From Leisingera aquaemixtae (GTDB taxonomy: Bacteria > Pseudomonadota > Alphaproteobacteria > Rhodobacterales > Rhodobacteraceae), in contig NZ_JAHVJQ010000006.1 in assembly GCF_019801145.1 (NCBI RefSeq), forward strand, positions 278,881 to 342,880: DNA of 64,000 bases, written 5' to 3'. The notes beneath the pieces were generated by a model, which made no database searches, was not told the origin of the DNA, and saw only the letters and a program-made list of their open reading frames with translations. A program made the translations under genes and the position numbers. Below, one piece after another: positions 19,260 through 28,626 of this stretch (its first letter is position 1; each line of letters starts with the position of its first letter).

Positions 19260-19504
19260 CCTTATCCCTGACCCTTGCCGCCGTCTGGGCGCTGTCCGCC
19301 AATATCCTGGCGATGATCCCCAGCCGCGACAACCACTGGCGGCGTGCCTATGTGCTGATTGCACTGGGCATCCCGCTCTTGGGCTATGTCACTTATGAAA
19401 ACGGCCCCTGGTGGGGGCTGGCGGTGCTGCTGGCGGGGATGTCGGTGCTGCGCTGGCCGGTGCTGTATTTCGGGCGCTGGCTGAAACGTGCGCTCGGGCT
19501 GTAA
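19256..19504 (+). CDS. DUF2484 family small membrane protein
   Basis: An 82-residue protein with three hydrophobic segments (about 2-21, 31-45 and 49-69). From memory it matches DUF2484, a family found mainly in Rhodobacteraceae between murC and murB; its function is unknown. The GTG start at 19256 overlaps the permease stop by 4 bp. The conserved place among cell-wall genes suggests a membrane role in division or wall synthesis, but that is inference. Confidence 0.8.
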   Translation: MTLSLTLAAVWALSANILAMIPSRDNHWRRAYVLIALGIPLLGYVTYENGPWWGLAVLLAGMSVLRWPVLYFGRWLKRALGL

Positions 19505-19631
19505 ATCTCCGCAAAACTGCCGCTCTTGGGAAAAGCTTAACCTTTTCTTCCGGCCGTCCTGATAATCAGACGGGAATATCTCGTGTTCCCGTTTGACGCC
19601 GGCGCGTTTCCGCTGGCGGTGGAGGCTGCCT

Positions 19632-19964
19632 TTGGCTGCTGTTTCGGCGATTTGGCTGGTTTTCGGCATGGTTTGGCTGGCCGCGTTCTACGTTCTGGCG
19701 CGGGCAAAGCGGCGCGGCACGGCGGCGGCTGGCGCCCTGGTCTGGCTGACGGCGCTTGTCTGGCTGGCCGCGCGGCTGCTGTTTGAGGCGGAGACCGGCC
19801 GCCGTGGCCTGTTATCCCTTTATCTTGGCGGCCACCTCGTCTACGGACTATGTTCGCTTGCAGGCTGGAACATGGGACGGAAACGAAAATGGCGGCGCAG
19901 AGTGAAATTATTCTTCCGGCGGTGCGCGGGCGGCTTACCCGGCAGAAACCGCTTGCAGAGCTGA
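19632..19964 (+). CDS. Hypothetical small membrane protein overlapping murB
   Basis: A possible 110-residue protein starting at TTG 19632, 6 bp after a good ribosome site (GGTGGAGG). It has three likely hydrophobic segments (about 2-24, 32-47, 61-76) and a very basic tail ([12 protein letters not shown]) that would face the cytoplasm. The last 76 bp overlap the start of murB in another frame. The good ribosome site and membrane pattern favour a real gene, but the overlap and lack of any family I recognise leave it uncertain. Confidence 0.5.
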   Translation: MAAVSAIWLVFGMVWLAAFYVLARAKRRGTAAAGALVWLTALVWLAARLLFEAETGRRGLLSLYLGGHLVYGLCSLAGWNMGRKRKWRRRVKLFFRRCAGGLPGRNRLQS

Positions 19965-20830
19965 CCTGGCTGCGCGTCGGCGGCCCGGCGGAGCATCTCT
20001 TCCAGCCCGCTGACATTCAGGACCTCGCGGACTTCCTGCGCCAGCTGGACCCGGACGTGCAGGTGTTTCCCATGGGGGTGGGCTCCAACCTGATCGTGCG
20101 CGACGGCGGCCTGCGCGCGGTGGTGATCCGGCTGGGCCGGGGCTTCAACGGCATCGAGGCGGACGGCGGTACCGTTACCGCGGGCGCGGCGGCGCTGGAC
20201 GCGCATGTGGCCAAGAAGGCCGCGGATGCAGGCATCGACCTCACCTTTCTGCGCACCATTCCCGGCTCCATCGGCGGGGCGGTGCGGATGAACGCGGGCT
20301 GCTACGGCAGCTACACCGCCGATGTGTTCGTGTCGGCGACCATCGTGACCCGCCAGGGCGACATCCGCGAGATTACCGCGCAGGAACTGGACTTTCAGTA
20401 CCGCCAGACCGCCTTGCCGGAGGGTGCGGTGCTGGTCTCCGCCACCCTGCGCGGACCCAAGGGCGACCCGGCAGAGCTGCACGCAAGGATGGAAGCGCAG
20501 CTGCAGAAACGCGATGAGACCCAGCCGGTCAGGGACCGTTCGGCCGGTTCCACCTTCCGCAACCCGGCGGGGTTCTCTTCCACCGGCCGGGCCGATGATG
20601 TGCATGATCTGAAGGCCTGGAAGGTGATCGACAACGCCGGCATGCGCGGCGCCCGGCGCGGCGGCGCCCAGATGAGCGAGAAGCATTCCAACTTCCTGAT
20701 CAACACCGGTGGCGCAACTGCCGCAGATCTGGAGGGGCTGGGCGAAGATGTGCGGAAAAAGGTTTACGAGGATTCCGGCATCACGCTAGAGTGGGAAATC
20801 ATGCGGATTGGTGATCCGCTTCCCGAATAA
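19889..20830 (+). CDS. murB: UDP-N-acetylenolpyruvylglucosamine reductase MurB
   Basis: MurB reduces the enolpyruvyl group with NADPH and FAD to give UDP-MurNAc. The 313-residue protein has the FAD-domain motifs [24 protein letters not shown] and [18 protein letters not shown], and the serine motif GSTFRNP near residue 223. The C-terminal [16 protein letters not shown] is also typical. ATG 19889 follows GGACGG; an in-frame ATG at 19850 would add 13 residues. It is followed by a 290-bp leader before ddl. Confidence 0.96.
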   Translation: MAAQSEIILPAVRGRLTRQKPLAELTWLRVGGPAEHLFQPADIQDLADFLRQLDPDVQVFPMGVGSNLIVRDGGLRAVVIRLGRGFNGIEADGGTVTAGAAALDAHVAKKAADAGIDLTFLRTIPGSIGGAVRMNAGCYGSYTADVFVSATIVTRQGDIREITAQELDFQYRQTALPEGAVLVSATLRGPKGDPAELHARMEAQLQKRDETQPVRDRSAGSTFRNPAGFSSTGRADDVHDLKAWKVIDNAGMRGARRGGAQMSEKHSNFLINTGGATAADLEGLGEDVRKKVYEDSGITLEWEIMRIGDPLPE

Positions 20831-20918
20831 CTGAAAAACCGGCGCGTTTTTAAGGGGGTATCCCCCGCTGCACGGGCCGGGCAGCTGCCAAAGCTGGCCC
20901 TTGGGGAGCGGTCAATCT

Positions 20919-20956
20919 TAACCGTGGTAAAGATCCCGTTAACGTGCCGGTAAGAT
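20919..20956 (+). promoter_or_regulatory. CtrA-like half-sites before ddl
   Basis: TTAACCGTGG at 20919 and GTTAACGTGCCGGTAAG around 20938-20954 give TTAA half-sites; TTAA-N7-GTAA is one base from the alphaproteobacterial CtrA consensus TTAA-N7-TTAA. The match is weak, and CtrA control is only a possibility. Confidence 0.3.
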
Positions 20957-21105
20957 TTTCGGCGCTAGGGTGCGGAAGAGGCGGCAATGGACTGCCGGTT
21001 ACAGGGGCGCACAGCCCCGCAGGCATCAGCCGGGACGCTCCGGCGCAAAGACATAAGAACGGCCCGCAACGGGTCCCAAGAAACAGGGGCGCAAAGCCCC
21101 GCGTA
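20957..21105 (+). ncRNA. Candidate structured RNA leader of ddl
   Basis: The gap between murB and ddl holds a 20-nt hairpin sequence twice: ACAGGGGCGCACAGCCCCGC at 21001-21020 and ACAGGGGCGCAAAGCCCCGC at 21083-21102, differing at one loop base. Between them are further hairpins, GCCGG-GACGCT-CCGGC (21029-21044) and CCCG-CAA-CGGG (21063-21073), each with short A/C-rich loops. The last hairpin ends about 20 nt before the ddl start. It does not match a riboswitch class I can identify, so a cis-acting RNA element is inferred from the repeated hairpins alone. Confidence 0.4.
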
Positions 21106-21122
21106 TATTGAGGCGCTTCGTG

Positions 21123-22043
21123 GTGAGTAAGTCGAGCAGGGCACTCCCGAAAGTCGCGGTGCTGATGGGCGGACCGTCAGCCGAACGCGAGGTATCGCTG
21201 TCCAGCGGCCGTGAATGCGCGGCAGCGCTGCGCGGCGAGGGGTTCGAGGTTGTTGAGGTGGATGCAGGCGCGGACCTGCACGCGCGCCTGTTGGACATCA
21301 AGCCGGATGTGGTGTTCAACGCGCTGCACGGGCGCTGGGGCGAGGACGGCTGCGTCCAGGGCGTGCTGGAATGGCTGCAGATCCCCTATACCCATTCCGG
21401 TGTGCTGGCCTCGGCGCTGGCAATGGACAAGCAGCGCTCCAAGGAGGTCTACCGCTCTGCCGGGCTGCCGGTTGTGGACAGCGGCCTGTTTGCCAAGGAA
21501 GACGTGAGCGCCGGCCATGTGATGGCGCCGCCCTATGTGGTTAAGCCCAACAACGAGGGCTCCAGCGTCGGCATCTATATCGTGCATGAGGCTGCCAACG
21601 GCCCGCCGCAGCTGGCGCCGGAAATGCCCGCCGAGGTGATGGTGGAAACCTATGCGCCGGGGCGTGAGCTGACCACCACCGTGGTCGGGGACAAGGCGCT
21701 GACTGTCACCGATATCCTGACCGACGGCTGGTATGATTACGACGCCAAGTACAAGCCCGGCGGCTCGCGCCATGTGCTGCCCGCAGACGTGCCGCGGGAA
21801 ATCTTCGACCTGTGCCTGGAATACGCGCTGAAGGCGCATGACGCGCTGGGCTGCCGCGGTGTCAGCCGCACCGACTTCCGCTGGGATGAGGCGCGCGGCG
21901 CCAGCGGCCTGGTGCTGCTGGAGACCAACACCCAGCCCGGCATGACGCCGACCTCGCTGGCGCCGGAGCAGGCGGCCCATTGCGGCATGACATTCGGCGA
22001 ACTCTGCGCCTGGATGGTGGAGGACGCCTCATGCAACCGCTGA
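21123..22043 (+). CDS. ddl: D-alanine--D-alanine ligase
   Basis: Ddl joins two D-alanines with ATP to supply MurF. The 306-residue ATP-grasp protein has [17 protein letters not shown] at the N-terminus, [29 protein letters not shown] (ATP lid) and [18 protein letters not shown] at the C-terminus. I chose GTG 21123 ((M)SKSSR...); GTG 21120 is equally possible with GAGG 6 bp before it. Its end overlaps ftsQ by 13 bp. Confidence 0.95.
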   Translation: MSKSSRALPKVAVLMGGPSAEREVSLSSGRECAAALRGEGFEVVEVDAGADLHARLLDIKPDVVFNALHGRWGEDGCVQGVLEWLQIPYTHSGVLASALAMDKQRSKEVYRSAGLPVVDSGLFAKEDVSAGHVMAPPYVVKPNNEGSSVGIYIVHEAANGPPQLAPEMPAEVMVETYAPGRELTTTVVGDKALTVTDILTDGWYDYDAKYKPGGSRHVLPADVPREIFDLCLEYALKAHDALGCRGVSRTDFRWDEARGASGLVLLETNTQPGMTPTSLAPEQAAHCGMTFGELCAWMVEDASCNR

Positions 22044-22924
22044 AGGGCTGGTTCCGCAAGCCGGAGGAGGGGCGGTGCGACCCGGCGCCGTCGCGGCTGA
22101 AATACCGGCTGCAGCGCTGGATGCTGACGCCGGGCATCCGTTTCGGCCTGCGCTTCGGGGTGCCGTTCTGCCTGGTCTTTGCGGCCGGCGCGGCCTATCT
22201 GGCCGACGAGGGGCGCCGCGACACGCTGCAGGCGATGGTCAACGATGCCCGCGCTGCGATCCAGGAGCGCCCTGAATTCATGGTCAATGTGATGGCGGTG
22301 GACGGGGCCGGCACCAGCGTGGCGCAGGACATCCGCGAGGTGGTGCCGGTGGATTTCCCGGTCAGCTCCTTTGATCTGGACCTGGAACAGATCCGCGACG
22401 TGATCACCGGGCTGGACCCGGTGAAAACCGCCAGCGTCAGGATCCGCCCCGGCGGCATCCTGCAGGTGGACGTCGAGGAGCGCCAGCCGGCGCTGATCTG
22501 GCGCAGCCGCGAAGGGCTGGCGCTGCTGGATGAGAACGGCATTCACGTGGCCGAGCTGGGCCGCCGCAGCCTGCATCCGGATCTGCCGCTGATCGCAGGC
22601 AAGGGGGCGGCCAAGCACGCCGCAGAGGCGCTGCGGCTGTTTGCGGCGGCAAAGCCGCTGGGGCCGCGGCTGCGCGGCCTGGTGCGGGTCGGCGAGCGGC
22701 GCTGGGACGTGGTTCTGGACCGCAAGCAGCGCATCATGCTGCCGGCCGGGAACCCGGTGCGGGCGCTGGAGCGGGTGCTGGCGGTAAGCGAAGTGCAGGA
22801 TTTGCTGGAACGGGATGTTGCGGCGGTGGACGTGCGCCTGGCTGGGCGCCCGACCGTGCGGATGACCGAAAACTCAGTGGAAAACTGGTGGCGGATCCGG
22901 CAGTTGAATGGGGGCGGGCAGTAA
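22031..22924 (+). CDS. ftsQ: Cell division protein FtsQ
   Basis: FtsQ is a bitopic membrane protein that links early and late divisome parts through FtsB/FtsL. The 297-residue product has a cytoplasmic N-terminus, a transmembrane segment at about 38-56, then the POTRA domain ([18 protein letters not shown] and so on) and the FtsQ beta domain. ATG 22031 is preceded by GGTGGAGG and overlaps the ddl end by 13 bp, so ddl and ftsQ are probably coupled. ftsA follows at once. Confidence 0.93.
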   Translation: MQPLKGWFRKPEEGRCDPAPSRLKYRLQRWMLTPGIRFGLRFGVPFCLVFAAGAAYLADEGRRDTLQAMVNDARAAIQERPEFMVNVMAVDGAGTSVAQDIREVVPVDFPVSSFDLDLEQIRDVITGLDPVKTASVRIRPGGILQVDVEERQPALIWRSREGLALLDENGIHVAELGRRSLHPDLPLIAGKGAAKHAAEALRLFAAAKPLGPRLRGLVRVGERRWDVVLDRKQRIMLPAGNPVRALERVLAVSEVQDLLERDVAAVDVRLAGRPTVRMTENSVENWWRIRQLNGGGQ

Positions 22925-22925
22925 C

Positions 22926-24260
22926 ATGACAGATCTCTATCAATCGCAGCGGGCGATGCGGCAGATGCGCCGCCAGGCGATGCAGCGCGGCGTGGTCGCG
23001 ATCCTGGACGTGGGCAGTTCCAAGATCGCCTGCCTTGTGCTGCGCTTTGACGGCACCGGGCGGCTCAGCGAGGACGGCTCGATCGGGGCCCTGGCCGGGC
23101 AGTCCGGGTTCCGGGTGATCGGCGCCGCCACCACGCGGTCGCGCGGGGTGCAGTTCGGCGAGATCACCGCCATGCAGGAGACCGAGCGCGCGATCCGCAC
23201 CGCGGTGCAGGCGGCGCAGAAGATGGCAGAGGTGCGGGTCGATCACGTGATCGCCTGTTTCTCCGGCGCCAATCCGCGCTCTTACGGGCTGGATGCCAAG
23301 CTGGACCTTGAGGGGCAGGTGGTGTCCGAGCATGAGGTGGCGCAGGTGCTGGCCTCCTGCGAGGTGCCGGAATACGGCGCGGGCCGCGAGGTGCTGCACG
23401 CGCAGCCGGTGAACTTCGCGCTCGACAACCGCTCCGGCCTGGGCGATCCGCGCGGCCAGATGGGCCAGACGCTGGCGGTCGACATGCACATGCTGACGGT
23501 GGACGCGATTGCGGTGCAAAACCTGGTGCGCTGCATCCAGCGCTGCGACCTGGAGCTGGCGGGGATTGCGTCCTCGGCCTATGCCTCCGGCTTCTCGGCG
23601 CTGGTCGAGGATGAGCAGGAGCTGGGCGCCGCCTGCATCGACATGGGCGGCGGCACCACCTCGATCTCGATCTTCATGAAGAAGCACATGATCTATGCCG
23701 ACGCGGTGCGGCTGGGCGGCGACCACATCACCAGCGACATCTCTATGGGGCTGGGGGTGCCGCTGGCGAACGCCGAGCGGATCAAGACCTTCAACGGCGG
23801 CGTGCACGCCACCGGCGCCGACGACCGCGAGATCATCGACATCGGCGGCGACACCGGCGACTGGGAGCACGACCGCCGCACCGTCAGCCGGGCCGAGCTG
23901 ATCGGCATCATGCGGCCGCGGGTCGAGGAGATCCTGGAGGAGGTGCGCGCACGGCTGGATGCGGCCGGGTTCGAATGCCTGCCCAGCCAGCAGATCGTGC
24001 TGACCGGCGGCTCCAGCCAGATCATGGGGCTGGACGGGCTGGCCAGCCGCATCCTCGGCCAGCAGGTGCGCCTGGGCCGCCCGCTGCGCGTCCACGGCCT
24101 GCCGCAGTCGGCGACCGGGCCGGGCTTTGCCTCGGCTGTCGGGCTGTGCCTGTTTGCCGCCCACCCGCAGGATGAGTGGTGGGACTTCGAGATGCCGGCA
24201 GGCCGCCACCCGGCTGGCACCCTGGGCCGCGCGGTGCGCTGGTTCCGGGACAACTGGTAA
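22926..24260 (+). CDS. ftsA: Cell division protein FtsA
   Basis: FtsA is an actin-like ATPase that tethers FtsZ to the inner membrane. The 444-residue protein has the actin-fold motifs AILDVGSSKIACLVL (phosphate 1), AACIDMGGGTTSISIF (phosphate 2) and IVLTGGSSQIMG (adenosine site), and ends with a basic, amphipathic stretch RAVRWFRDNW that is a likely membrane-targeting helix. ATG 22926 begins one base after the ftsQ stop. The gene is followed by a long regulatory gap before ftsZ. Confidence 0.96.
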   Translation: MTDLYQSQRAMRQMRRQAMQRGVVAILDVGSSKIACLVLRFDGTGRLSEDGSIGALAGQSGFRVIGAATTRSRGVQFGEITAMQETERAIRTAVQAAQKMAEVRVDHVIACFSGANPRSYGLDAKLDLEGQVVSEHEVAQVLASCEVPEYGAGREVLHAQPVNFALDNRSGLGDPRGQMGQTLAVDMHMLTVDAIAVQNLVRCIQRCDLELAGIASSAYASGFSALVEDEQELGAACIDMGGGTTSISIFMKKHMIYADAVRLGGDHITSDISMGLGVPLANAERIKTFNGGVHATGADDREIIDIGGDTGDWEHDRRTVSRAELIGIMRPRVEEILEEVRARLDAAGFECLPSQQIVLTGGSSQIMGLDGLASRILGQQVRLGRPLRVHGLPQSATGPGFASAVGLCLFAAHPQDEWWDFEMPAGRHPAGTLGRAVRWFRDNW

Positions 24261-24640
24261 AGCCGGGAGCAGGGCTGCAAATCAATTCACCCGGAACGGG
24301 CAAAGAGGGCGTGACAGCGTCTTAATGACCCGTTAGGTTGTTCTTAACGTCCGCAAAAATGCGGCGAGTCAGCAGGCCGGGCAGTGGCCAGCCAAATTTC
24401 GGAACCAGACCTCCTCTGCAAAGCATTTTGCGGCCGGAGAGGTTTTGTTGTGTGTGGCTTGTGCTTGATCCGCAATATCTGCTAGGGACGGCGAAATACC
24501 GCGGCTTTAGCCTTAGAATGAGGCCTTATTTTGTGGCTCGTCGCGCTTTTTGGGATGACGAAACACCCTCTCCGCGGTAAGATTATGGTGAATAGGACAG
24601 GAATAAGCCCTTTGCGGGAAGGGCAGGTAACACAGGCGGT
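24261..24640 (+). other. Regulatory gap between ftsA and ftsZ
   Basis: About 380 bp without a gene. It contains the CtrA-like triple half-site at 24322-24347 and an AT-richer stretch around 24430-24600 suited to promoters. ftsZ probably has its own promoter here, in addition to read-through from ftsQA. I see no clear terminator after ftsA. Confidence 0.6.
24322..24347 (+). promoter_or_regulatory. Triple CtrA-type half-site upstream of ftsZ
   Basis: TTAA (24322-24325), seven bases, TTAG (24333-24336), seven bases, TTAA (24344-24347) give two overlapping copies of the CtrA pattern TTAA-N7-TTAA, each with one mismatch. They lie 294 bp before the ftsZ start. CtrA represses ftsZ in Caulobacter; whether it does so here is inference. 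Confidence 0.5.
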
Positions 24641-26365
24641 ATGAGCATGACGTTGAACCTTTCGATGCCCGGGAATGAAGAGTTGAAGCCGAAGATCACC
24701 GTGTTCGGTGTCGGCGGCGCCGGCGGCAATGCCGTGAACAACATGATCGCCAAGGAACTGGACGGCGTCGAATTCGTCGTGGCCAATACCGACGCGCAGG
24801 CGCTGCAGCAGAGCTCGGCCAAGAGCCGCATCCAGCTGGGCGTGAAAGTCACCGAAGGCCTGGGCGCAGGCGCCCGCCCGCAGGTGGGCTCTGCCGCGGC
24901 TGAGGAAAGCATCGAACAGATCGTCGATCACCTGGCGGGCGCGCATATGTGCTTCATCACCGCCGGCATGGGCGGCGGCACCGGCACCGGTGCGGCGCCG
25001 ATCATCGCGCAGGCGGCCCGTGAGCTCGGCGTGCTGACCGTCGGCGTTGTCACCAAGCCGTTCCAGTTCGAGGGCCTGAAGCGGATGCGCCAGGCCGAAG
25101 CGGGCGTTGAAAGCCTGCAAAAGGTGGTCGACACCCTGATCATCATCCCGAACCAGAACCTGTTCCGCCTGGCCAACGAGAAGACCACCTTCACCGAGGC
25201 GTTCTCGATGGCCGATGACGTGCTGTACCAGGGCGTCAAGGGCGTCACCGACCTGATGGTCCGCCCCGGCCTGATCAACCTCGACTTTGCCGACGTCCGC
25301 GCGGTGATGGACGAGATGGGCAAGGCGATGATGGGCACCGGCGAGGGCGAGGGCGAGGACCGTGCGGTGCAGGCCGCCGAGAAGGCGATTGCCAACCCGC
25401 TGCTGGACGAGATCAGCCTGAAGGGCGCCCGCGGCGTGCTGATCAACATCACCGGCAGCCACGACCTGACCCTGTTCGAGCTGGACGAGGCCGCCAACCG
25501 CATCCGCGAGGAAGTGGACCCGGACGCCAACATCATCGTCGGCTCCACCCTGGACACCGGCATGGAAGGCCGGATGCGGGTGTCGGTCGTTGCCACCGGC
25601 ATCGACGCCGTGGATGTGAACTCCGAAGTCCCGGTGCCGCGCCGCCCGATGTCGGCGCCGCTGCGCCAGACCGTCAGCGTCGAGGAAAACCGCGCCGCGC
25701 CGCTGGAGCTGGAAACCCCGGTGGAGCAGCCGGCAGTTGCCGCATCCGCGCCGGCGCCGGCCGCGGCCGAGCCTGCCCCGGTTATGGAAGAGCCCTCCCT
25801 GTTCGAGGAAATGAATGTGCAGCAGGCTGCTGAACAGGAGGAAGAGGTCTTTGAAGAGGTGGAGCAACTGAACGACGACGGCCTGCCGCCGCCCGCTTAC
25901 CAGCCGAAGGTTCCGGAATTCCGCCCGCAGGCGGATGCCGGCGAAACCCCGCAGGCCGCCTTTGTCGCGCCCAAGGCGCCGGCCCCCGGCACCCCGTCGC
26001 CGCAAGCGCTGGAGCGCCTGCAGGCCGCCGCCCAGCGGGCGCAGCAGCCGCAGGCTCCTCAGCAGCAGCCGGTGCGCCCGGTTGCCCCTGCCGCCCAGGC
26101 CCCGCAGCAGCAATCCCAGCAGCCCCAGCAGGGCCAGCAGCAGCCCGAGGGCCAGCGCCGTTTCGGCCTCAATTCGCTGATCCACCGGATGACCGGCAGC
26201 GCCGATGCGCCCGCGGGCAAGCAGCAGCCCCAGGCAGTGCGCCAGCAGCCCGCAATGCACGCGCAGGCGCCGGCAGCCCAGCCGCAGCCGGTGCAGCAGC
26301 AACAGCAGGATCCTGACCAGGAACGCATCGAAATCCCCGCTTTCCTGCGCCGCCAGGCCAACTGA
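24641..26365 (+). CDS. ftsZ: Cell division protein FtsZ
   Basis: FtsZ is the tubulin-like GTPase whose polymers form the Z-ring. The 574-residue protein has the GTPase domain with [15 protein letters not shown] near the start and the tubulin signature [10 protein letters not shown] at about 110-119. After residue ~320 comes an unusually long linker, rich in glutamine, proline, alanine and glutamate (about 240 residues), then the conserved C-terminal peptide [14 protein letters not shown] that binds FtsA. E. coli FtsZ is 383 residues; a long linker is known in alphaproteobacteria. A strong terminator follows. Confidence 0.97.
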   Translation: MSMTLNLSMPGNEELKPKITVFGVGGAGGNAVNNMIAKELDGVEFVVANTDAQALQQSSAKSRIQLGVKVTEGLGAGARPQVGSAAAEESIEQIVDHLAGAHMCFITAGMGGGTGTGAAPIIAQAARELGVLTVGVVTKPFQFEGLKRMRQAEAGVESLQKVVDTLIIIPNQNLFRLANEKTTFTEAFSMADDVLYQGVKGVTDLMVRPGLINLDFADVRAVMDEMGKAMMGTGEGEGEDRAVQAAEKAIANPLLDEISLKGARGVLINITGSHDLTLFELDEAANRIREEVDPDANIIVGSTLDTGMEGRMRVSVVATGIDAVDVNSEVPVPRRPMSAPLRQTVSVEENRAAPLELETPVEQPAVAASAPAPAAAEPAPVMEEPSLFEEMNVQQAAEQEEEVFEEVEQLNDDGLPPPAYQPKVPEFRPQADAGETPQAAFVAPKAPAPGTPSPQALERLQAAAQRAQQPQAPQQQPVRPVAPAAQAPQQQSQQPQQGQQQPEGQRRFGLNSLIHRMTGSADAPAGKQQPQAVRQQPAMHAQAPAAQPQPVQQQQQDPDQERIEIPAFLRRQAN

Positions 26366-26384
26366 CACATCACATATCGCCAGG

Positions 26385-26412
26385 AAAAAGCCGCCTTCGG
26401 GCGGCTTTTTTT
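26385..26412 (+). terminator. Rho-independent terminator of ftsZ
   Basis: AAAAAGCCGCC-TTC-GGGCGGCTTTTTTT, with its stem and T run 20 bp after the ftsZ stop, ends the main division operon. Confidence 0.9.
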
Positions 26413-26577
26413 ATTTTATTATCAGCGTATTGAGTGGTTCTGAGCGGTGTTTTGCTTATCTGTTACGGTCATGTTTCAAACCGTTACAAAGATTGAGTTG
26501 TAGGAATTTTTGCAAAACCTTAACTCTCGTCCGCAACACGGCCCCCTGAGGCCGGACATAGTGGAAAGAGGCGCAAA

Positions 26578-27513
26578 GTGCAGAATACGCTCAAAGCATC
26601 GGTGGCATTCGAAGGGGTCGGACTGCACTCCGGCAAACCCGCGCGCATGGTCTTGATCCCGGCTCCGGCGGGGCATGGCATCGTGTTCAAGCGCACCGAT
26701 ATCGCCTTGGGCAATACCGTGGTTCCGGCACGCTGGGACCTGGTTGAGCGCAGCCCGCTCTGCACCCGCCTGGTCAACGCGGCCGGCGTCAGCGTCTCCA
26801 CTGTCGAACACATCATGGCGGCCCTGGCTGGCTGCGGCGTGCACAACGCGCTGATCGAGATCGACGGCCCGGAAGTTCCGATTTTGGACGGCTCCTCGGC
26901 CCCGTTCGTGCGCGGCATCATGAGCCAGGGCGTGCAGAGCCTGGGCGTGCCGGTCGTGGCCTATGAAGTGCTGAAGCCGGTGACGGTCGAGAAGGACGGC
27001 GCCCGCGCCACCCTGCTGCCCAGCGACCGGCTGACCATCGAATTCCACATCGATTTTGCCGAGGCCGCCATCGGCCGCCAGAGCAAGGAACTGGACATGC
27101 GCAACGGCAGCTTTGCGCGCGAGCTGTGCGACAGCCGCACCTTCTGCCGCCAGGCGGATGTCGAAACCATGCAGGCCAACGGCCTGGCTCTGGGCGGTGT
27201 GCCCGGCGAGAACGCCGTTGTGTTTGACGGGGAACGGGTCGAGAGCGGTGCGGGCCTGCGCCACTCGGACGAGCCTGTACGCCACAAGATGCTTGATGCG
27301 CTGGGTGACCTGGCGCTGGCTGGGGGGCCGGTCTTGGGGCGCTACGTTGGGGAGCGTGCGGGGCACGCGCTGACCAACACTTTGCTGCGGGCCCTGTTTG
27401 CGGAGCCGGGTGCGGTCCGGGCCGTCGCCTGCGATGCAGCGATGACCGCACGGCTGCCAGGGCAGGGGCTGATCTGGTCGGAAATCCCGGCCGAACAGCG
27501 CCGCGTGGCATAA
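26578..27513 (+). CDS. lpxC: UDP-3-O-acyl-GlcNAc deacetylase LpxC
   Basis: LpxC is the zinc enzyme of the first committed step of lipid A synthesis. The 311-residue protein starts QNTLKASVAFEGVGLHSGKPA and has the zinc motif VEHIMAAL (His about 78), the DGSSAPFV segment and the second zinc motif HKMLDALGDLALAG with His and Asp ligands. The GTG start at 26578 has GAAAGAGG upstream. It follows the ftsZ terminator and so has its own promoter in the 212-bp gap. Confidence 0.96.
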   Translation: MQNTLKASVAFEGVGLHSGKPARMVLIPAPAGHGIVFKRTDIALGNTVVPARWDLVERSPLCTRLVNAAGVSVSTVEHIMAALAGCGVHNALIEIDGPEVPILDGSSAPFVRGIMSQGVQSLGVPVVAYEVLKPVTVEKDGARATLLPSDRLTIEFHIDFAEAAIGRQSKELDMRNGSFARELCDSRTFCRQADVETMQANGLALGGVPGENAVVFDGERVESGAGLRHSDEPVRHKMLDALGDLALAGGPVLGRYVGERAGHALTNTLLRALFAEPGAVRAVACDAAMTARLPGQGLIWSEIPAEQRRVA

Positions 27514-27544
27514 GGCAGAAAACCAGGAACGAGCGGCAGACTGG

Positions 27545-27575
27545 CCCGGGACCCCAATTGTCCCGGGTCTTTTCC
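27545..27575 (+). terminator. Terminator after lpxC
   Basis: CCCGGGAC, a 7-nt loop, GTCCCGGG and TCTTTTCC, 31 bp past the lpxC stop. Confidence 0.85.
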
Positions 27576-27750
27576 TGTGGCGGGCGCGCGGAAGCGGCCC
27601 GGCACGTCCGGGCAGCCTTGACCGCCGGCGGCTTTCGATGCCATGTGAACGCGGAAATAGCGAAAGGCGTTTTGCGCGCCATTTGAATATGCTAGAGACG
27701 GCCTAACCGGGGCGGACACCCGTAAGGCAACGACGGTGAGGTGAGGCACT

Positions 27751-28599
27751 ATGAACGGCATCAGGGCAGGAGCCAAAACCCTCGGCGCGGTCCTTCTGAT
27801 GGCGGCCCTTGCGGGCTGCGGCGGAGACGGCGGCGCGGTCAAGCGGGGCGAGTCGCTGGAGGCCTTCTCACCGGAGCACATCTATGAGCGCGGCGAGTTC
27901 GAGCTGGCCAACCGCCGGGCCAAGGATGCGGCCTATTACTTCTCCGAGATCGAGCGCCTGTATCCCTATTCCGAATGGGCCAAGCAGGCGGTGATCATGC
28001 AGGCCTTTGCCCATCACACCAGCAAGGATTACGAGAACAGCCGCGCCGCTGCGCAGCGGTTCATTGACTTCTATCCGGCGGATGAGGATGCGGCCTATGC
28101 CCAGTATCTGCTGGCGCTGAGCTATTACGACCAGATCGACGAGGTGGGCCGCGACCAGGGCCTGACCTTCCAGGCGCTGCAGGCGCTGCGCACCGTGATC
28201 GAGGTCTATCCGGACAGCGAATACGCCAATTCCGCGATCCTGAAGTTCGACCTGGCCTTTGACCACCTGGCGGGCAAGGAAATGGAGATCGGCCGCTATT
28301 ACCTGCGCCGGGGCCATTACACCTCTGCGATCAACCGCTTCCGGGTGGTGGTGGAGGATTTCCAGACCACCAGCCACACCGCGGAGGCGCTGCACCGGCT
28401 GGTCGAGTCCTATCTGTCGCTGGGCCTGACAGCGGAGGCGCAGACCGCCGCCGCCATTCTGGGCCACAACTTCCAGTCCACCGAATGGTACGAGGACAGC
28501 TACCGCCTGCTGGGGGCAAACGGGCTCAAGCCCAAGGACCGCGGCAACAACTGGCTGAGCCAGATTTACCGTCAGACGCTGAAAGGGCAGTGGCTGTAA
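27751..28599 (+). CDS. bamD: Outer membrane assembly lipoprotein BamD
   Basis: BamD is an essential lipoprotein of the BAM complex that inserts beta-barrel proteins into the outer membrane. The 282-residue product has a lipoprotein signal with lipobox LAGC (Cys at about 23) and TPR repeats (YFSEIERLYPYSEWAKQA, AAQRFIDFYPADEDA, LRTVIEVYPDSEYAN). Length and the place before recN are typical of the order. There is a weak ribosome site (GAGGTGAGG) before the ATG. Confidence 0.94.
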   Translation: MNGIRAGAKTLGAVLLMAALAGCGGDGGAVKRGESLEAFSPEHIYERGEFELANRRAKDAAYYFSEIERLYPYSEWAKQAVIMQAFAHHTSKDYENSRAAAQRFIDFYPADEDAAYAQYLLALSYYDQIDEVGRDQGLTFQALQALRTVIEVYPDSEYANSAILKFDLAFDHLAGKEMEIGRYYLRRGHYTSAINRFRVVVEDFQTTSHTAEALHRLVESYLSLGLTAEAQTAAAILGHNFQSTEWYEDSYRLLGANGLKPKDRGNNWLSQIYRQTLKGQWL

Positions 28600-28626
28600 C
28601 GGCCGCTGCGGCAATGGGGCGGGGCA

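Noticed and set aside
20957..21105. Cyclic-di-GMP-I, SAH or mini-ykkC riboswitch
   Set aside because: Loop sequences such as GCAAAG recall the GEMM class, but the order of conserved segments and pairing do not fit any class I could recall.
28600..28626. LexA box controlling recN
   Set aside because: No GTTC-N7-GTTC pattern is present in the short bamD-recN gap.
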